From: Corallochytrium limacisporum
Lineage: Eukaryota; Opisthokonta
Assembly: GCA_002811645.1 (NCBI GenBank)
Contig: PDIP01000100.1
Coordinates: 43,827-86,541, forward strand
Length of the DNA: 42,715 nucleotides
Reading direction: 5' to 3'
Positions 18,183 through 29,400 of the stretch are shown here, in pieces. The position numbers and the translations under genes were made by a program. Under the pieces are notes generated by a model. It had not been told where the DNA came from. It did not search any database and saw only the letters and a program-made list of their open reading frames with translations. The number at the start of each line of letters is the position of its first letter. The first letter of the stretch is position 1.

Positions 18183-19313
18183 ATGTCCAAGCCTCAACGG
18201 CCAAAGCCTCAATTGGATACAAACGTGACTTTCCACGCCTATGCAGCCTACGGCCCCGATGAACCCCTGCGTCCATTCGACTACAATCCCAAACCGCTTG
18301 GTCCCACAGATGTCGAAGTAAAGATCCTCTGCTGCGGCATCTGTGGCACCGACTGCCACACGATCAAGTCCGAACATGGGCCCACGCGCTACCCATGTGT
18401 GGTCGGGCACGAGATAATAGGTACAGTAGTGGCCAAGGGTGTGGAGGTTCGGGAGCTTGACCTTGGCGCAAGGGTCGGAATTGGAGCACAGGTCGATGCC
18501 TGTCGAAACCGCCCCGAACGGCGCCGTCCCGCGAACAAAGATTGCGAAGAATGCGTGGGCGGATTGGAGGAATATTGTAGCCGGAACATTTCCACGTACA
18601 ATGCTCGTGATTTCGAAGGCTACATAACCTATGGTGGTTATGCAGACCGCGTGCGAGCGCCTGCTGCGTTCTGTGTGCCCGTGCCTTCCGCCCTGGAATC
18701 GTCGGTCGCAGCTCCTTTGCTCTGCGCAGGATCGACCGTCTATTCCCCGCTGCGGGAGTTCGGCGCCGGACCAGCGAAATCAGTCGGAGTAGTCGGCGTT
18801 GGAGGCCTCGGGCACCTGGCGGTGCAGTTCGCAGCGAAGACTTTTAAAGCGCGCACAGTTGTGGCAGTGAGCCACAGCGAACGCAAGCGGGAGGACGCGC
18901 TCGCAATGGGAGCTACAAAGTTTCTGAACAGTTCGAATCGATCGGAAATGAAGGAGGCGTTCGGGACTCTGGATCTATTGATCATCACTGCAAACCCAAA
19001 GGGGCTGGATCTTCATCCATACCTTAGACTGCTGCGCATGGACGGAGTGGCGTGTATGGTTGCAGCGCCCGAGGGCGCTCTGCAAGTAATTCCATTCTTC
19101 CTAATGCGTAGAAGGATTCGATTGGTGGGTTCCTTGATTGCGGGCGTGGACACAATCAGTGAGATGCTGAGGGCTGCAGCTAGAGATCAGGTACACCCCG
19201 TGATCGAGCGCTTCCCTATGTCCCAATGCAATGACGGCGTCGACCGCGTGTTCGAGGGCACCGCACGATACCGGGTTGTGCTCGAGAACCAGGGCGGCCC
19301 TGGTAAGTTGTGA
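18183..19313 (+). CDS. NADP(H)-type zinc alcohol dehydrogenase, cinnamyl-alcohol-dehydrogenase-like
   Basis: The product is a 376-residue cytosolic medium-chain dehydrogenase/reductase, close in layout to plant CAD, yeast ADH6 and bacterial YahK, which interconvert aldehydes and alcohols. Catalytic zinc ligands are C54 (CGICGTDCH), H76-E77 (VGHEIIG) and C181 (LLCAGSTVY). The Rossmann loop is G205-x-G207-G208-x-G210 (GVGGLG). SHSERKR after the second strand fits NADP(H) preference. The structural-zinc loop is odd: C121, C124 and C132 have normal spacing, but the first cysteine (C107) is separated from C121 by 13 residues instead of two, through a basic insert (RNRPERRRPANKD). The substrate is unknown. 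The gene stands alone on the + strand. Confidence 0.93.
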   Translation: MSKPQRPKPQLDTNVTFHAYAAYGPDEPLRPFDYNPKPLGPTDVEVKILCCGICGTDCHTIKSEHGPTRYPCVVGHEIIGTVVAKGVEVRELDLGARVGIGAQVDACRNRPERRRPANKDCEECVGGLEEYCSRNISTYNARDFEGYITYGGYADRVRAPAAFCVPVPSALESSVAAPLLCAGSTVYSPLREFGAGPAKSVGVVGVGGLGHLAVQFAAKTFKARTVVAVSHSERKREDALAMGATKFLNSSNRSEMKEAFGTLDLLIITANPKGLDLHPYLRLLRMDGVACMVAAPEGALQVIPFFLMRRRIRLVGSLIAGVDTISEMLRAAARDQVHPVIERFPMSQCNDGVDRVFEGTARYRVVLENQGGPGKL

Positions 19314-20005
19314 GACTAAGGGGCGCTGAGACAAGAACGATACTTTATTTTGTCAACCCCGTATAAACTACATACAAAGTGCTATTCTACAAAAACGACA
19401 ATTCAGCCACAGGCAGGATTAGCATAGGCCCCCTGGTACAGAAGCGCGCGGACTGAGGTCCGTACGCGCCCGTGCTGACCCGCCTCCTCCTGCCTCCCCC
19501 CTCCCCCGGGGCACCCAGGCCGGAGGCTGGGCGAGCGGGAAACACCGAACGGTATCCGAGGGCTGTCTGCAGCGGGACTTTGGGGAAGAAAAGGGGAGGG
19601 GGGGTTTTGCCCTTCCGCGGGCCCGGGGATTGTTTGTGTCACCGGCTGGGAGCACTTGTGTGGAAAGAGTTGTTGGTGGAGCTTTTGGCAAACCTCGACC
19701 GGTTCTGCTGTTTTAGGTTCCTGTGTACTTGTGTGGCTGATGTGTTGTCGGTCATCGTCTGCCTTGGTTCAGGTTTGAAACAGTCTCACTGGTAGTGACC
19801 TATCAGTCGTCTTCTGCAGGTATGTAAATGACGCGATCTCGGTTGCTAAGGTCATGAGAACTCAAAGCAATAAGAAAGACTCACATGAAAGAGACATTGT
19901 GTGGCGTGGCGATCAATTAAGTGTACCGTAGCATGAGGTAGCAATAGGTAGCAATCTGACCATTCAGTAAAGAAGGAAAAGAGAAAGTTTACCTTCATTC
20001 CAATA
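19314..20005. other. spacer between dehydrogenase and FAM114-like genes
   Basis: This is 692 bases with a G/C-rich centre (about 19440-19640, with C-run and G-run stretches) and A+T-richer ends. No credible gene. The last 100 or so bases should be the leader of the next gene. Confidence 0.55.
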
Positions 20006-21586
20006 ATGAGCCAAGAAGGATCGAGCAGTGAACAGAAGCCTCCACAAGAGGAGGAGCAGGATTTCCGCAGTCCTCTCGATCGTCTTGCCGCGGCTAACCA
20101 GGCAAAACAACAGCAGGGATCTGGTTCTACAGGAAACGAGCAACAAAGCCAGGAAGGTGACGTTTTGTCCTCTATGTGGGGTACCGCAACGTCGTTCTGG
20201 GGCACCGCAGTCAAGGCTGCCACCGATACCTACAACGAGGTTGCAGAGACGCTTGACGCGGCAGCACGCTACGATCCGGAGACAGGAGAGCTGCGCGAGG
20301 CTGGATCTTCGACCGTAGATGTTCCGAAATCACAAGGTCAGGAGTCTAATGCGCAAACACAGGAGGTGCCAGCGCCAGGCGCGGCAGATGCGCCAGCTGG
20401 CACCGACCAGAGTGGAACTGTAGTGTCGACCGACGTCAGTGGAGATCCACTGCAGGCCCTCGCGGACCTTAATTTGGGCACCAAATTGTACGATTTGTTT
20501 GATCAGGGCATGGACTTGACTGCGGACATGGTGGGCAAGGCACAGGGTCTGGTCCGTGACCCGAACGCAGGCATTGCCTCTGTCACGCAGGCATCTGAGG
20601 GTTTCATGCATAAATCGCTTGATGTCTTGGAGACTTTGGGGGAAAGGACTGTGGAACTGCTGCAAGAGTCCGGAATTGGGCCTGCTGCGGGTACGACGGT
20701 GGCAGCAGCGAATGCTACTTCCGCTGACCTGAATGATGCGGTGCAACAGGCGGCCAAGGACCAGTCGGAAGGATCCGGGGACAAGAGAGCAGATCGCGAG
20801 ATGACCTTCGCACAGGCCTTTGCTGCTGTCCAGGGTAACGTTGTGCTGACCAAAAGCAACGCTCTACTGTCTGAACAGAAGACCGCCGCCGAGCAAGCAC
20901 TCGATTCCCTGGATCCGGAGACTTCGGCAGAAATCAAAGACCTCGTGGCGGAGATTGACGACAACATGGAGCAGGACGAGCCGGACCAACCGACTTGGGA
21001 GGGTCAACCGCTTGATCTCAACGTTATCGCCGAATTGCTTGCTGTTCTGCACTTTGAAGAAGGATGCACAGACGCTGCAGATCGGCTCAAGGAAACGAAG
21101 CAAAACATACTTGTGTGGGCGAACCAGCAGCTCGTTTCCCTGAAGGAAAGCAGCGACGAGCCCGCCAAACTCAGACTAGACCGAATGTATCGGACCGGCC
21201 TCGAACACATTGCTGGCTTCACGCTCGCTTCATGCGAGGTCATGCATGATGTGACTGCCAACTTTGTGGCTGGACTAGGTGACGGCAGCATCATGTTTGA
21301 GTCACAAGAGGCGGTCATGGACGCGACCAAGCGTATGCACATGGTCTGGTGGTTGTTGTCTGACGAATGTTCGACAATCTACAATGTGGTATCGGGACTG
21401 ATCAGCACGGCGTGCTCGTCGCTGTACACTGACCAAGAGCAGGAATCTCGCAAGGACGCGCTACGAGTACTGTCCACAAAGTTGTACCTTGAGTACGGCC
21501 ATGCGAACGCAGCGATGCATGAGATTCTTATGGCCAACGCTCCGGTCTTTAAAGGGGCACTGTGCAATCTTTCCGAAGAGTACTGA
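20006..21586 (+). CDS. FAM114/NOXP20-family (DUF719) protein
   Basis: The product is 526 residues and hydrophilic, with no signal peptide or membrane segment. The N-terminus is Gln/Ser/Glu-rich and disordered. A Trp-bearing amphipathic stretch follows (about 52-85, SSMWGTATSFWGTAVK), as in FAM114 proteins. The family core is recognised at MHKSLDVLETLGERTVELL (about 201-220) and in the helical block with ALDSLDPE (about 280-320). It continues at LDLNVIAELLAVLHFEE (about 338-355), the MYRTGLEHIAGFTLASCEVM helix (about 395-415) and a C-terminal helical part. Animal FAM114A proteins are linked to Rab2 and Golgi trafficking, so a role in membrane trafficking is inferred. It is tail to tail with LSM3, 149 bases apart. 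Confidence 0.72.
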   Translation: MSQEGSSSEQKPPQEEEQDFRSPLDRLAAANQAKQQQGSGSTGNEQQSQEGDVLSSMWGTATSFWGTAVKAATDTYNEVAETLDAAARYDPETGELREAGSSTVDVPKSQGQESNAQTQEVPAPGAADAPAGTDQSGTVVSTDVSGDPLQALADLNLGTKLYDLFDQGMDLTADMVGKAQGLVRDPNAGIASVTQASEGFMHKSLDVLETLGERTVELLQESGIGPAAGTTVAAANATSADLNDAVQQAAKDQSEGSGDKRADREMTFAQAFAAVQGNVVLTKSNALLSEQKTAAEQALDSLDPETSAEIKDLVAEIDDNMEQDEPDQPTWEGQPLDLNVIAELLAVLHFEEGCTDAADRLKETKQNILVWANQQLVSLKESSDEPAKLRLDRMYRTGLEHIAGFTLASCEVMHDVTANFVAGLGDGSIMFESQEAVMDATKRMHMVWWLLSDECSTIYNVVSGLISTACSSLYTDQEQESRKDALRVLSTKLYLEYGHANAAMHEILMANAPVFKGALCNLSEEY

Positions 21587-21735
21587 ATACCGACAATGAA
21601 ATTTTTTGTCTGACGATAACTGTACAATACATATGACTTTATATGACGGTAATGTTCTATGGATCACACTGTTCTCAATTTCAGTGTTGGCATGCCGTGC
21701 CGGTAGATGATTTGGGATTTTGTTGATATCAAAAT

Positions 21736-22038
21736 CTAACTCGTCGATGCCTTGTTGTCCGGAGACAGAAGCACAACAACGTCTCCGCGAACAAACATCA
21801 TGGGAACTTTCTTACCTTGCTGCTTAATAAGTTCTTCATCGGTTTCCGGATCTACCTCTACGATGGTTACTGTCTCTTCCGCTTCGCTGAGCACCAGATT
21901 CAAATGCTGGTCGTACGCGTGCAGCTTGCCACGGATCTCACGATCGCCGCGGCATTTCACCCGCACCCGGTCATCTAGAAGAAGACGCACCAGATCTAGC
22001 GGTTCTTCGACTGTTGATGACAGACTTGACGTGGCCAT
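21736..22038 (-). CDS. LSM3: U6 snRNA-associated Sm-like protein LSm3
   Basis: The product is 100 residues, a subunit of the heptameric LSm2-8 ring (nuclear, binds the U6 snRNA 3' end) and the LSm1-7 ring (cytoplasmic mRNA decay). The N-terminal [17 protein letters not shown] is diagnostic of LSm3. The Sm1 motif includes [20 protein letters not shown] and the Sm2 motif [12 protein letters not shown]. The acidic linker between the motifs (about 55-80) is typical. The start is the ATG at 22038; an in-frame TTG two codons upstream is not used as a start. No introns are seen. Confidence 0.96.
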   Translation of the reverse strand: MATSSLSSTVEEPLDLVRLLLDDRVRVKCRGDREIRGKLHAYDQHLNLVLSEAEETVTIVEVDPETDEELIKQQGKKVPMMFVRGDVVVLLSPDNKASTS

Positions 22039-24316
22039 GTTCAATAACCGTGGTGGACTGTTGGATCCTTTCTTTACCTGTATCTCTGTCTCTGGTGTTC
22101 ACCTGAACATTAACACATTCATTTATTTATCGAAGGGTGTTATGTTAATAGCAAACTATTCTTATAGCTTGTTGGTCTATTTGTTTGAGAACCATGAAAC
22201 AGATTGAACTTGAATTAGTACGAACGGAGAGCTATCCACCAAAGGGAACACTGTCAAGAATGGCCAGTAGTTTCCGGCCCGGAATTATTCGGAACCATCG
22301 CGCTACGGTTTGCAGAACCGCGCCAGAGTACCCACCCTCCCTCAGCACAACAGCCAACAGCCATGCGCCGCTGATTATACAATCAAATAATCTTATTCAT
22401 TTTAATATGAAAATCAAAACATAAAATCTCTGCGAGCCCTCCTCACTTTCTGCATACCTCAATAAATTGATTCACACATATATATTCTCGCGCTCGGTCG
22501 GTGAGCTGTCCAATCGCTTCGCGTGTGTATATAGTACAGTTGGTACTCCGCAGGGATCCCCGAGCAAGCAACACGTTGTGGACAGTTTTCATTCATTTTC
22601 TTCGTACGGCGTCTGGTTTATTTTTAGGTACGGCATGCGTAAACACACCACCGGACTGCCGTAGGAGACTGACTTTCCGTTGACTGGCTATGGAGCTGTG
22701 CCTCTGTTGATCGTAGGAAGAGGGTTACGGAACGTCCTTTGTAAACACGGGGGTTTGTGTATATGAACGCACACTTCATAGATCGCGCGAATCAAAACAA
22801 GCGACTGTGGGAAGCCGGAGCAAACAAGGATGGCGATAATTGCTAGAGTTCGCTCGCAGGCTGCTAGACGCACCCAGCCAGTTAGCATGATAAATAGATC
22901 CAGATCAGAAACAGCTTTGGATAAGATTCTGCATGTCCCATGGGATGCATCAGAGGTTAAGGTATCAGCATCACAACTGACAGTAAAAAGGATTCGACGT
23001 CTGGGGTGCGATTGTCTTACTAGATCTGTATGGTCTTGCTGGCACGTGAAACAAATCAGGTACAAACAGCACCCTGCATCCAAGTCACACAAAGTGTCTA
23101 GTGTTTCCAGCACACTTGCGCCCAGGAGAGTGCCATGGAAAGATGAGATGCGGTGTCGCATAGCAAAGTACGGGTTTACGCACACCATTGAGTTTCTTCC
23201 CATGTGTGTCTATCTAGTCCCTTTCGCAAACAAATTCACCGACGCGACATCTATCAGACCCTCTTTCCTGAGGATTCACAGACCTACAAAAGAGAGCAAA
23301 GACAGACGAAGTTTAATTGGTGGATGCTTAGCAATAATAGACCATGAAACTTGGTCGCGCTGAAGAAGATGTCTGAAGCGAATATATCTCCCAAAGCACC
23401 TGACTTTATGACCAGTTGCGAGAGCGGTATGACTCTCTCATTTCTGTGTACTCATGATCGGCCAAGGAGCAGCAGGTTTTGAGAATCAGGCCCAAGTTAC
23501 CATTCCGTGTCACTGTCTCGCTCTCCACAAAGTTAGAGCAAAGATAAACTAGGACGAGCACACATTGATCCGCTTCACGTTCCCAACATTCTGGCTGATG
23601 CAAGCATTCCTTCTCTGCCCGTGCGTCCCACTGCGCGGCAAGGCCCCAAATTTCTTTGGGCGATCCGGTCATCAGATTTTAGCCTTTGTGACCGACTGCC
23701 AAAGGGAACAAACAAAAAGCAAAAAAAAAAAGAAAACACAAAAACATACAACAAAGAAGAATGGAAATTTAAATTATACCCCACCCCCCCCAGGGGGAAC
23801 TCACGCGGAAAAATTGTGTGCTGGATGGAGGCGCAGGAAGGTAAGGGAAACTTTCCACTCCCAGGGGAGTGAGCGCGGGTTGCCTTAGTTCAGGTACCGT
23901 AAAGACAGAAAAAGAGAAACAAAGGCAACGAAAGGAAACAGCGTCAGAATCTTACGGCCGAACGTGTCGTCCGAATATCCTGTCGAACTTCTTAGGTTTA
24001 TTGAGCTTCTCTGTTAATTTACGTATCGTGCGAAGGAAGGAGATGGGGGTATTACTCTAAGTTTTTGTTGTCTGGTATGGCTTCGTGGGGGGGGGGGTCC
24101 ATTCGTCACTGGAAAACAAGAAAATACAAAGGAGAAATAAATGGTTCGCGGTGCCAGTTCACACTGGCATTTCCAATATGAACTGAGTTTTTGGGGGGAC
24201 CCGGGGGGGATTGAGCACGGGCGGGTGCCCGCGACAGGCCGCTCGGTAGCGCACCAACCCCACTTCAGCTCGGAACCGAAATTGTCAGGTTGGCGGGGAA
24301 GGGAGTGAAGCGTCGC

Positions 24317-24357
24317 GGTGGTGGTGGTGGTGGTGGTGGTGGTGGTGGTGGTGGTGG
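24317..24357. repeat. (GGT)n trinucleotide microsatellite
   Basis: About 13 uninterrupted GGT/GTG copies on the + strand. It is probably non-coding. Confidence 0.95.
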
Positions 24358-25471
24358 AATCTCTTCGGGCCGCCGCCGCGTGTTTGTTTCGAAAACGCTT
24401 CACTCGCCGGTAGTTGGATGTCCAGCTGCTTTGGACACACATACAACAGACCAGGTGTTAAGCTCCACGCGAGCTATACCATCCAGGGCGTGTACGTCGA
24501 TACATTCATTACTATTGAGTTGGTATTGCCGTTTGTCCGTCATTCCCTTATTCGGCGTGCGAGTTTTTGCACGCATCTCCCAATTTTTAAAGTGTTTCCT
24601 CCTCACCCGCCCCCCCCCAAGCCCCCCAACCCCGCTCGCTGAGTTGTGCCTGTCTGCAACATTCAGTACATTCCCTACCATTCTCCCTTTGCTTTGGTTT
24701 CAGTGGTGATTGGGACCCGGTTGTCCAAAAAAGGCGCTGGAGCGGAATTAAGTTTTCTAAACCATGAAGAAGACGCAAAACAAACACACGGTAGGTGCTG
24801 ACAGGTGTTCCCTGAGGTATGAGCCATCCATATAACACTTCCGAAGAGCTTGCCATGGCGGACCATCCACGTTTCAATCGTATCAGGTGCTGCTGAGATG
24901 CGGTATCAGATGGGATCTGAATGGTGCCTGGTCAGTATCGGGGAGCAACGAGGGCGGTTCTTTGGCGTACGCTGGCCACCAAGGAAGTGGCTTTTTTTGG
25001 AACACAGTGTTTGGAAGCAAATGGTTCCCAGTGGTTTTTTTGTGGATTTTTGTTTTGGTGGGTGAGGAGCAGTGCGGCCATGATAGGCAACACGCACAAG
25101 CGAAACTGATGAACGGCGAAATATGCGTGACCCAGTGAGTCTGCAATCAACGCGGATTGGTTTTTTTGGGGCCCTTGAGAGGCCTCCAGAGCTGGGTACG
25201 TGTACGTGTGCGTGTGAGAAGTCCCTTGAAACTGGGACACACGCATGGGCATGGAGAATCGAACGAAGCATTACCGAGAGTGCATTGACGCCACATACAC
25301 ACACCCCACCCAACATCAATTTACTGAATGGTTGGACTACCACATGAAATCTGTTGGCGTGCGTATGAGATCTCGGGGAGATGATCGATGGACAAAATTC
25401 CCCGCCACCACCACCGTGACTTGTTTGCCCCTCCCATCACTTTGTTCTCTTCGACACCCACACCCCGCGCA

Positions 25472-25535
25472 GCACACACACACACACCCCCACAACTCAC
25501 ATGATTTTTTGTTGTGTGTGTGTATGCGTGTCCCA
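25472..25535. repeat. inverted (CA)n / (TG)n pair
   Basis: A CACACA run, a short spacer with T7, then a TGTGTG run. The two arms are complementary and could form a hairpin. This is simple sequence. Confidence 0.8.
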
Positions 25536-25589
25536 CCCCCTCCCCCGGAAGGGTCCGGGGGTGGGTGTGTGTTCCACGCATCGTCTCCC

Positions 25590-25633
25590 TGACTCTCTCT
25601 CTCTCTCTCGCCCTCTCTCTCCCTCTCTCTCCC
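25590..25633. repeat. (CT)n microsatellite
   Basis: Near-continuous CT dinucleotides with a few CC breaks on the + strand. Confidence 0.9.
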
Positions 25634-26473
25634 AATTTCGCTGCAGCTGCTGCGCGTTCGTTCTTTCCCCATCTTTAGTTTTTAAAGTCTTTGCGCATTC
25701 GCCTTTACCCCCATTGTGTTTCTATGGATGTGTGCCCTTTCTTTCCTTGGGAAGCGGGGGAGGATTGTGGGGGGGGGGAGAAGAAATCCCAAGCACGGCC
25801 CACCACCAAACTCCTTCCAAAGAAAATTCCAATCCCAGAGAGAGGGGGAACCCCCTTCGGTGGGTAAAGAATGAGTGTGGAGAAGGGCCGAACAAGAAGT
25901 ATCCGAAAGAAAAGGGGGAAACAAGGAACCGGGAAGGGTGGGGAGGGGGGGGGGCCGAGGCCACCTCAGTGACTGCCGCGGGAGGGTAAAGGCTGCCTGG
26001 TACGGCCAGGGGAGATTTTGGAAGCACAATGCGTGTTGTAGTGTCTCGTACCTGATGGCAGCTGAACGCTGCAGGAAACCACAAGAGGAATGCTCCTTTC
26101 AGTCTTCGAAAGACGCTGGATCCAGAAAATGGTACGCGTGTGTTTCTTTGGGTCTCGACACTTTGCAATCAGATCCATGCAGAGACCGGGCTATTTCGGG
26201 AAGATCCGTGGACCAAGATGATGAACATTGAAACGTTTTCTAAGTTCGAGTTAATGACCACCTTAGTTCGGGGTCTTTAACATATCAGCGACTGAAGTTT
26301 GAACCAGTTGCCAGTTCTACGGAAACAAAAGGGAACACTGACAGGGAAACAAAAGGGTACATTCATAGTGCTGCGCATGCACTCACCCCGGCCTCCTCTT
26401 TCAGTCTGTACTTTTGATTCCTCTCCAGTGACACTACTAATTGATTAAAAACGACAAGCAACGCGCTCCAACA

Positions 26474-29400
26474 ATGAGGTTCATCCACATTGCCCCAGCA
26501 GCCCTCCTGGCTGTCGGCGCAGCTGGCCAAACTCTGCGCATCGCGCTGGCTGGCGACGCCACCGAGCTGACTGAAGCACAGCGGGATGCCCTCGACGACT
26601 TCAACGAGGGTCGTGATCTGGAGGTTGAATTTGTCTCTTCAGAGTTCAACAGCATTGATGGCGCCGTACAGGGTGAAGCTGACCTCGTCAACATCGATGG
26701 TGTCGATGCTGTGGCAGCCTTCCTGGCCGAGGAAGCTCTCCTTGTCGGATTCGAGAACGAGGGATCCTACACAGCGACTCCCGTGGTTCGCGTTAACAGC
26801 GACATCCAATCCTTCGCCGACATGCGAGACAGGAATGCTTGCCATACCGGCACGTTCAAGAGCGCTGGTACATTTATGCCCTTGGGCTACGCGGTCGAAA
26901 ATAGCGAGATCACGAACATTGTTCAGATGTATACCGGGGACCACTATGATGGCTGTGAATCCCCAGTGATTGAGACTGCCCGCAACTACTTCCGGGACAT
27001 TTGCATGCCGGCCAACTCTCCCGGCTGGCCCGGTTACTGTGGTCTCTGCCCTGGTGATTGTGACAATACTTCGGAATACTCCGGTTACAAAGGCGCCCTG
27101 AAGGGTCTGGTTGACAACATTTGCGACGTCGCATTTGTCAAGTCGACCACTGTCGCGGACTATTGCGCCAAGATTGACAATTGCGATAATGACGACTACC
27201 GCTCTATAACGCTGAAGAACGCCGATGGGTCTGATGCTGACATGACCGTACCGTCCCATTCTCTGTTGGTTCTGCCCTCGCTAAACATAGACATAGAAGA
27301 GGTCAAAACCACCATTCGCGAGCTCGTTGCCGATGATGTACTGAAGCCCGCCGTAACCGAAGCTGACGCTGTAACCGTGGATGGTACTACCACAGAAGAG
27401 CACATTGGCAGCTACGCCGAAAAGCTCGAGTCTGTACCTGGCTTCAGCGAGTTCCTTGAATGCACCAAGGCCGGTCCCAATGAGTGCCCGGAGGTAGAAA
27501 CCGACTGCACCTACGACACTGCCACCCCATTCCTGCGCATCGGTTTGCCTGAAGATCTCTGGGAGCGCCGTGCTCAAATCCAGACGTACCTGAATACCCA
27601 GGCTACTGACGACGAGCGCATTGTTCTAGCCCGCACGGACTCCATTTACCGTCTCAACGACAACTCTGTCGACTCCATTGACTTGGACAGCGGTGCTGCT
27701 GCCATTGGAAGCCTTCGCTTCGAACAGCAAGTCTCGGTCGTCGAAGTTGATGACGGTGCCCAGAACTACGTTGCTTCAGCGCTCGTCCGGTCCGATTCTG
27801 GCTTATCCACATTTTCCGATCTCAGGGGTAAGAAGTCATGCCACACTGGTTTCCTCAAGACTGCGGGCATGCAGATGCCGGTCGGTTGGTCTGTACAGAA
27901 TCGCCACAAAACCGGTATGAAGGCAACTCTGGTCACAGGCTACGGTATCGATCAGTGCCGCAGTCCCCTGTTGTACACGGTACGTGACTACTTTGGTGCA
28001 TCCTGTGCTCCCCCAACTACCGCTGGCCACGTTGGTATCTGCGATCTGTGCTACTCCGGTGCCGAGGCCGAAGGGGCAGCCGGTGAATCCGTCTGTGACT
28101 CTGGCAACCGCTACGCTGGTTACAATGGTGCCCTTCGCGGTCTGATTGAGGGAGCCTGTGACGTCGCTTTCGTCCGGTCTACAACCTTTAACGATGCCTG
28201 CGGTGCGAACGATTCTCCAGCTTGGTGTGACGGTGCGCCCGACATCGAGGAACTGGCTGAGATCCAGGAGGCGGGTGGCTTTGCCAAAGTGCCCACCCAC
28301 CCGATCATGGTGCGTAACAATGCCCCTGAGCAGGCCGTGCGCATCGCTTCGTTGCTCACCACTGCAGAAGCCGCCACTGCGTTTGATAAAACCTTTGACT
28401 ATGTTGATGGCGTCGACGAGAGCCAGGTCGGTACGAAGGCTGCAACCGACGCCCATCTGGAGTCCTACGTTGAAAATGTGCAGAATGTGCCCGGCATGCT
28501 GTCCCTGTTGAATTGTGAGGCCCTGGATGAGTGCACGCCCGATGTTGACACCGACTGTCCGGCCACACCTTTGGCCGTGCAAATGCACTTCGCCCTTGGT
28601 GATGATCCATACCGTACCAATGCCAGTGCCCTTATTACCGCCTTCAAAAATGTCAACGAAAATCGAAATACGAATATTGTCGGCCTTGACGCCGGTTCTG
28701 CCAACGAACTGGAAGGGAATACCGTCGATGTCGCTTTCCTGGACGCCTCGGAAGGCACTTACGCCTGGCTCAACTACGGAAGCCTCATCATTGGCAACGA
28801 GGTCCGCAATGATGGTACTGACGCCTACAAGGCCTTCCCCTGGGTGCGTAAGGATTCTGGTATCAAGACCTATTCTCAGTTGGAGGGTAAGAAGTCCTGT
28901 CACACTGGCCTGCTCAAGAGCGCCGGGTCATTCATGCCCGTCGGCTACGGTATCCGGGCTGGCCACATTGACCCTTCTGTGATTGACGCCCAACTCGACG
29001 CCTGCACAAGCCCCCTGATCGACACAATCCGCCGCTACTTTGGTGAGTCCTGTGCCCCGCCCGCGTCTGAGGGTGAGGCCGGTATTTGCGATCTTTGTGA
29101 CCCTGACACTCCCTGCGATTCCAATAATCGCTACGCTGGCTACGACGGTGCCTTCCAAGGCCTGGTTGATGGCGTTTGTGACGTTGCATTCGTGCGCCAG
29201 AAAACGCCAGACGAATACTGTGGCATAGACGCTGACCCCGGGAACAAGCCGGAATTCTGTGACGCAAATCTAGACGACTTTGAGATGCTGGAGGAACTAC
29301 AGAGAACCGTAACAGGTCTGGGCACCGTCCCTGAGCACGCCTTTTACGTGCGCAACGACCTTTCCGACGCTTTTATTGGCCACGCCCAGGCTCTGCTCAT

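Larger units (their letters stand above)
22039..26473. other. long gene-poor region upstream of LSM3 and the transferrin
   Basis: About 4.4 kb between divergent genes, the largest stretch without a convincing gene. It contains A-rich runs (about 23715-23760), a C8/AG5 tract near 23784, a G10 run near 24090 and a (GGT)n tract at 24317-24357. It also holds opposed CA and TG runs at 25472-25535 and a CT tract at 25590-25633. A + strand frame at 22830-23363 (177 codons) faces an equally long antisense frame and has no recognisable domain. The last few hundred bases should include the transferrin promoter, but no clear TATA box is seen. Confidence 0.5.

Noticed and set aside
18495-18533. 39-base in-frame GT-AG interval in the dehydrogenase as an intron
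   Set aside because: It is too short for a normal spliceosomal intron. It has no polypyrimidine tract, and removing it would lose the first structural cysteine.
22830-23363. Possible 177-residue + strand gene
   Set aside because: It faces a 171-codon frame on the other strand over the same bases. It lacks a domain, and its composition looks random.
27836-28903. Minus-strand open frame of 355 codons opposite the transferrin gene
   Set aside because: It is a shadow of biased codon use in the repeated lobes. Its protein has no recognisable domain, and the + strand has clear homology.
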